Source: Hyparrhenia diplandra
Lineage: Eukaryota > Streptophyta > Magnoliopsida > Poales > Poaceae
Reading direction: 5' to 3'
Assembly (NCBI GenBank): GCA_015847255.1
Contig: JADLZK010009412.1
Coordinates: 62,001-126,000, forward strand
Length of the DNA stretch: 64,000 bases
Numbering within the stretch: position 1 is the stretch's first letter; each line of letters opens with the position of its first letter. The translations under genes and the position numbers were made by a program. Below, piece by piece: positions 61,276 to 64,000 of this stretch. The notes under the pieces are model-generated. The model did no database searches. It was given only the letters and a program-made list of their open reading frames with translations, and had not been told where the DNA came from.

Positions 61276-64000
61276 GGGTCACTTCTCATATTTTGCTGAA
61301 TAAATGGCGAGACAACGGGGGAGAAAGAGCACTACCGGAGCAAAAAATTCATGGAGGAAAGAAGAAGATATGAGGAAGAAGCTTATTAGAGGGAGCGGGA
61401 AGAATACACGAAAGAGCGTGGGAACAATCTCATTAGGGGTGCTCCTTCTTTAGGCATTCTTTGGAATGAGGGCTTAAAGTTACCGTCTAGCAACAATTGT
61501 CCCAAATGCATTGATTAGTACTTTGAGTACGCAGGCGAGGCTAGAGCCAACCGCCGTCCCGTCCATGAAAGACTCGGAATTCAGTATCTAGAGGACGATC
61601 GGTGCCTAAAAATTCAAATTTCTGACAATCGGTAAGGAAAAAGGTATGCCGATGAAGATTGGGATGATTGTGAGGATTATAATGAAGAGATGAATCATGA
61701 ATATGTTTGGCGAAAGGCGATGCTGGTGTCCTCGGAGGTTTGAGAAAGAGCCAAAAAAAGAAGGGTTCAATGTTTAAGAAACAAGGAGCTTAAACAACCT
61801 GGCACCGATAAGAAGAAAGTGTGGCGCCCTAAGAAGCGATGGCTCGGGTCCTTCGGCTGAAACATGTATGGCTTTCTTTCTCCCATCGAGAATTCATGGC
61901 TCCGGAAGATCAAAATGTCCAAGATGAGGTATACTCCGATTTTGATGAGGCAATTCCAAGATTTGATGGCTTAGTGGTTTTGACAAAGCGGCAGTCTTTG
62001 ACAAGCCTATGAAGAATAGACATCTAAAAGCCGCTTTACTTGATGGGGGAATGTTAATGGTAAGCCTCTAACTAAAATGTTTGTTGATGGAGGGGCCATG
62101 ATCAATGTTATGCCATATACCACCTTTAGAAAGCTTGGGTTGACTAATGAGGACTTGTTGAAGACCGATATGATTCTCAAAGACTTTCTTTGGCAACACC
62201 TCTCGATACTAAAGGGAGCTATATATGTTGAATTGATGATTGGATCCAAGACATTAATCACTACCTTCTTTTGTCATTGATGGCAAGGGGCATAAAGTTT
62301 TCTTCTTGGGAGAGATTGGATCCATGCCAATTGTTGCAACCCTTCAACTATGCATCAAGTGCTTATCCAATGGATTGGAGATGATGTGGAAATTGTCCAT
62401 GCCGATGATTCGATAAGTGTTGCAAATGCCGAACCAGCATATTGGGAGTATGATGGCATTGATTGCTTCTCGAAAAAAAAGTAGGGAGAAGGTCCACATT
62501 AATGTGCTCAATAGGGATCAACGGTCGATCCAAGCAAATCGGCTCAAACGGCAATTTTTAATGGATAATCCAATCGATGGCAACAAGGGGAAGTTAGGGC
62601 GTGGTTTTATGTCGGTGACAAATTAGAAGAAGTTGACATTGGTGATGGAGACAAGCCAATGCCGACATATATCGATCTTTGAATTAAATCCGAGTTCAAG
62701 GTTAGAGTTGATAAGTCTTACGAAAGAGTATAAAGCGCTTTGAAAGAGTATAAAGATCTGCTTTTGCTTGGGAATATTCGAGAGATGCACGGATTAAGCC
62801 ATTCCATTGTTGAGCATCGATTGTCGATTAAGCCTAGATATCGGCCATATAAACGGCCTCCTCGAGAAAAATATATAAAGAAGAAGTTTTGGCCGATGTG
62901 AAAAAAGGAAATTGAAAGATTGTTAGAAGCTAAATTCATTCTACCATGTAGGTATGCAGAGTGGATTTCAAGCATAGTCCGGTCTACAAGAAGAATGGAA
63001 AGATGAGGGTGTGCATAGATTCGAGAGATCTCAACAAAGCTACTCCAATGGATGGATACCCGATGCGATTCTGCCGATTTCTTTGGTGGATCATTTTCTT
63101 TGGTCATGAGGTAATTAGTTTCATGGATGGTATCTTTGGATACAATCAAATTTTATGGCCATTGAAGATATTTCGAAGACAGACTTTTAGGTGTCACGGA
63201 CACATTGGCCTATTTGAATGGATCGTCATGACATTTGGATTGAAAAATGCGGTGCAACTTATCAAAGAGCTATGAATTATATCTTTCATGAGTTGATCGG
63301 CAAGATTGTAGAAATCTATATTGATGATGTGGTGGTCAAATCCAAGAACTATGAAGGGCATCTAGCTGATTTGAGAAGAACCTTGGAGTGCACTAGGAAA
63401 CATGGTTTAAAAATAAACCCGAATAAGTGTGCCTTTGGTGTCTTGGTTCGGTGAGTTCTTGGGATTTTTGGTTCACAAAGGAGGGATAGAAGTTGGAAAG
63501 AAAAGCATGGAAGCTATTGATAAAGTGGTTCCTCCAACTAACCTAAGCGAATTGCAATCATTGCTTGGTAAGATCAACTTTGTAAGAAGGTTCATATCCA
63601 ACTTTGTCGAGAGAGGGTCTTGCCTTTTTTTTCCATTGTTGAAGCTTAAGAAAGATCAAGTTTTTGTATGGGGTGACGTACGACAAAAGGCTTTTGAAGA
63701 AATCAAAGGAATATATGAAGGCACCACTGTTTTGGTACCTCCACAGCTTGACAAGCCTTTTTAAGTTATGCGTGGTGGGCGATAGCGACGATAGGATCGG
63801 CCCTTATGCAAGAATTTGAAGAAAAGGAGAGAGTAGTGGCTTATCTTAGGCGAAAGCTTCTAGATCGTAAAACAAGGTATTCGGCAATAGAAAAGCTTTG
63901 TTTATGTGTTTATTATTCATGTACCAAATCTTGGCACTATTTGTTGAATGTCGAATGTGTGGTAGTTTCAAAGTTCGATGTAATTAAACACATGTTATCA
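61276..64000 (+). pseudogene. pol: Ty3/gypsy pol: protease, reverse transcriptase, RNase H (partial)
   Basis: Reading resumes with PGVTSHILLNKW after the insertion. The protease motif FVDGGA is at 62080-62097, with NVMPYTTFRKLG following. The reverse transcriptase region runs from about 62840; KKNGKMRVCIDSRDLNKATP lies near 62988-63047, and the catalytic YIDD box is at 63317-63328 with VVVKSK after it. Connection and RNase H-like sequence continue to the edge, including EKERVVAYL and LNVECVVVSKFDVIKHML. Integrase and the 3' LTR lie beyond the window. Stops and frame changes occur throughout, for instance around 61385, 62280 and 63090-63200. Domain order is normal, so this is a decayed or poorly sequenced autonomous element. 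Confidence 0.85.

Overview
The window looks like transposon-dense heterochromatin from a plant nuclear genome, almost certainly a grass (Poaceae). The pointers are a Stowaway-type element with the grass CTCCCTCCGT terminus, a CACTA element with a 3-bp target duplication, very long LTRs beginning TGTAACACC or TGTCACACC, and grass-style Ty3/gypsy primer-binding sites and polyproteins. The sequence does not let me name a genus. I find no convincing intact host gene. Most long open frames lie in GC-rich LTR or retroposon DNA and look accidental. The only recognisable proteins are broken gag and pol genes of Ty3/gypsy elements.

Layout. 1-2791 is AT-rich with no supported gene. 2792-4473 is a GC-rich element with ~156-bp terminal inverted repeats (Mutator-like). 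Two poly(A)-tailed retroposons follow (4493-6260 and about 7100-8120); the first carries a ~90-bp tandem repeat. A satellite array starts at 8617 and runs to 32629. It is split by a CACTA transposon (10414-16417, duplication CAT) that holds a SINE and gene-like exons, and by a 10.8-kb minus-strand LTR element with ~4.5-kb LTRs and a 1.7-kb non-coding interior (17518-28309, duplication CGTGG; LARD-like). With both insertions removed the monomer spacing is restored exactly. The array then reads as a six-monomer higher-order repeat of about 2.32 kb, present about three times. A second tandem repeat with a 184-bp period (32630-33246) abuts its right end.

From 33252 to the right edge the DNA is nested LTR elements. 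An LTR fragment (33252 to about 34425) precedes a plus-strand gypsy-like element: 5' LTR about 35101-36904, broken gag-like frames about 37027-38490, 3' LTR 51744-53451, no reverse transcriptase seen. Its 5' LTR contains a Stowaway element, and the 3' LTR keeps the matching empty site. Its 3' region is interrupted by a 10.7-kb insertion (40474-51170, duplication CCCAT) that contains an inverted gypsy fragment. A second plus-strand gypsy element has an LTR ending at 55553, gag at 55596-57509 and protease, reverse transcriptase and RNase H at 61276-64000. It is split by a ~3.7-kb minus-strand LTR-like insertion (about 57525-61271) and runs off the window.

A cross-cutting oddity is that paired LTR copies differ largely at CAG/CTG trinucleotides, often with small length changes. 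That pattern suggests base-calling errors at methylated CHG sites rather than ordinary mutation, so some frameshifts noted below may be artefacts.
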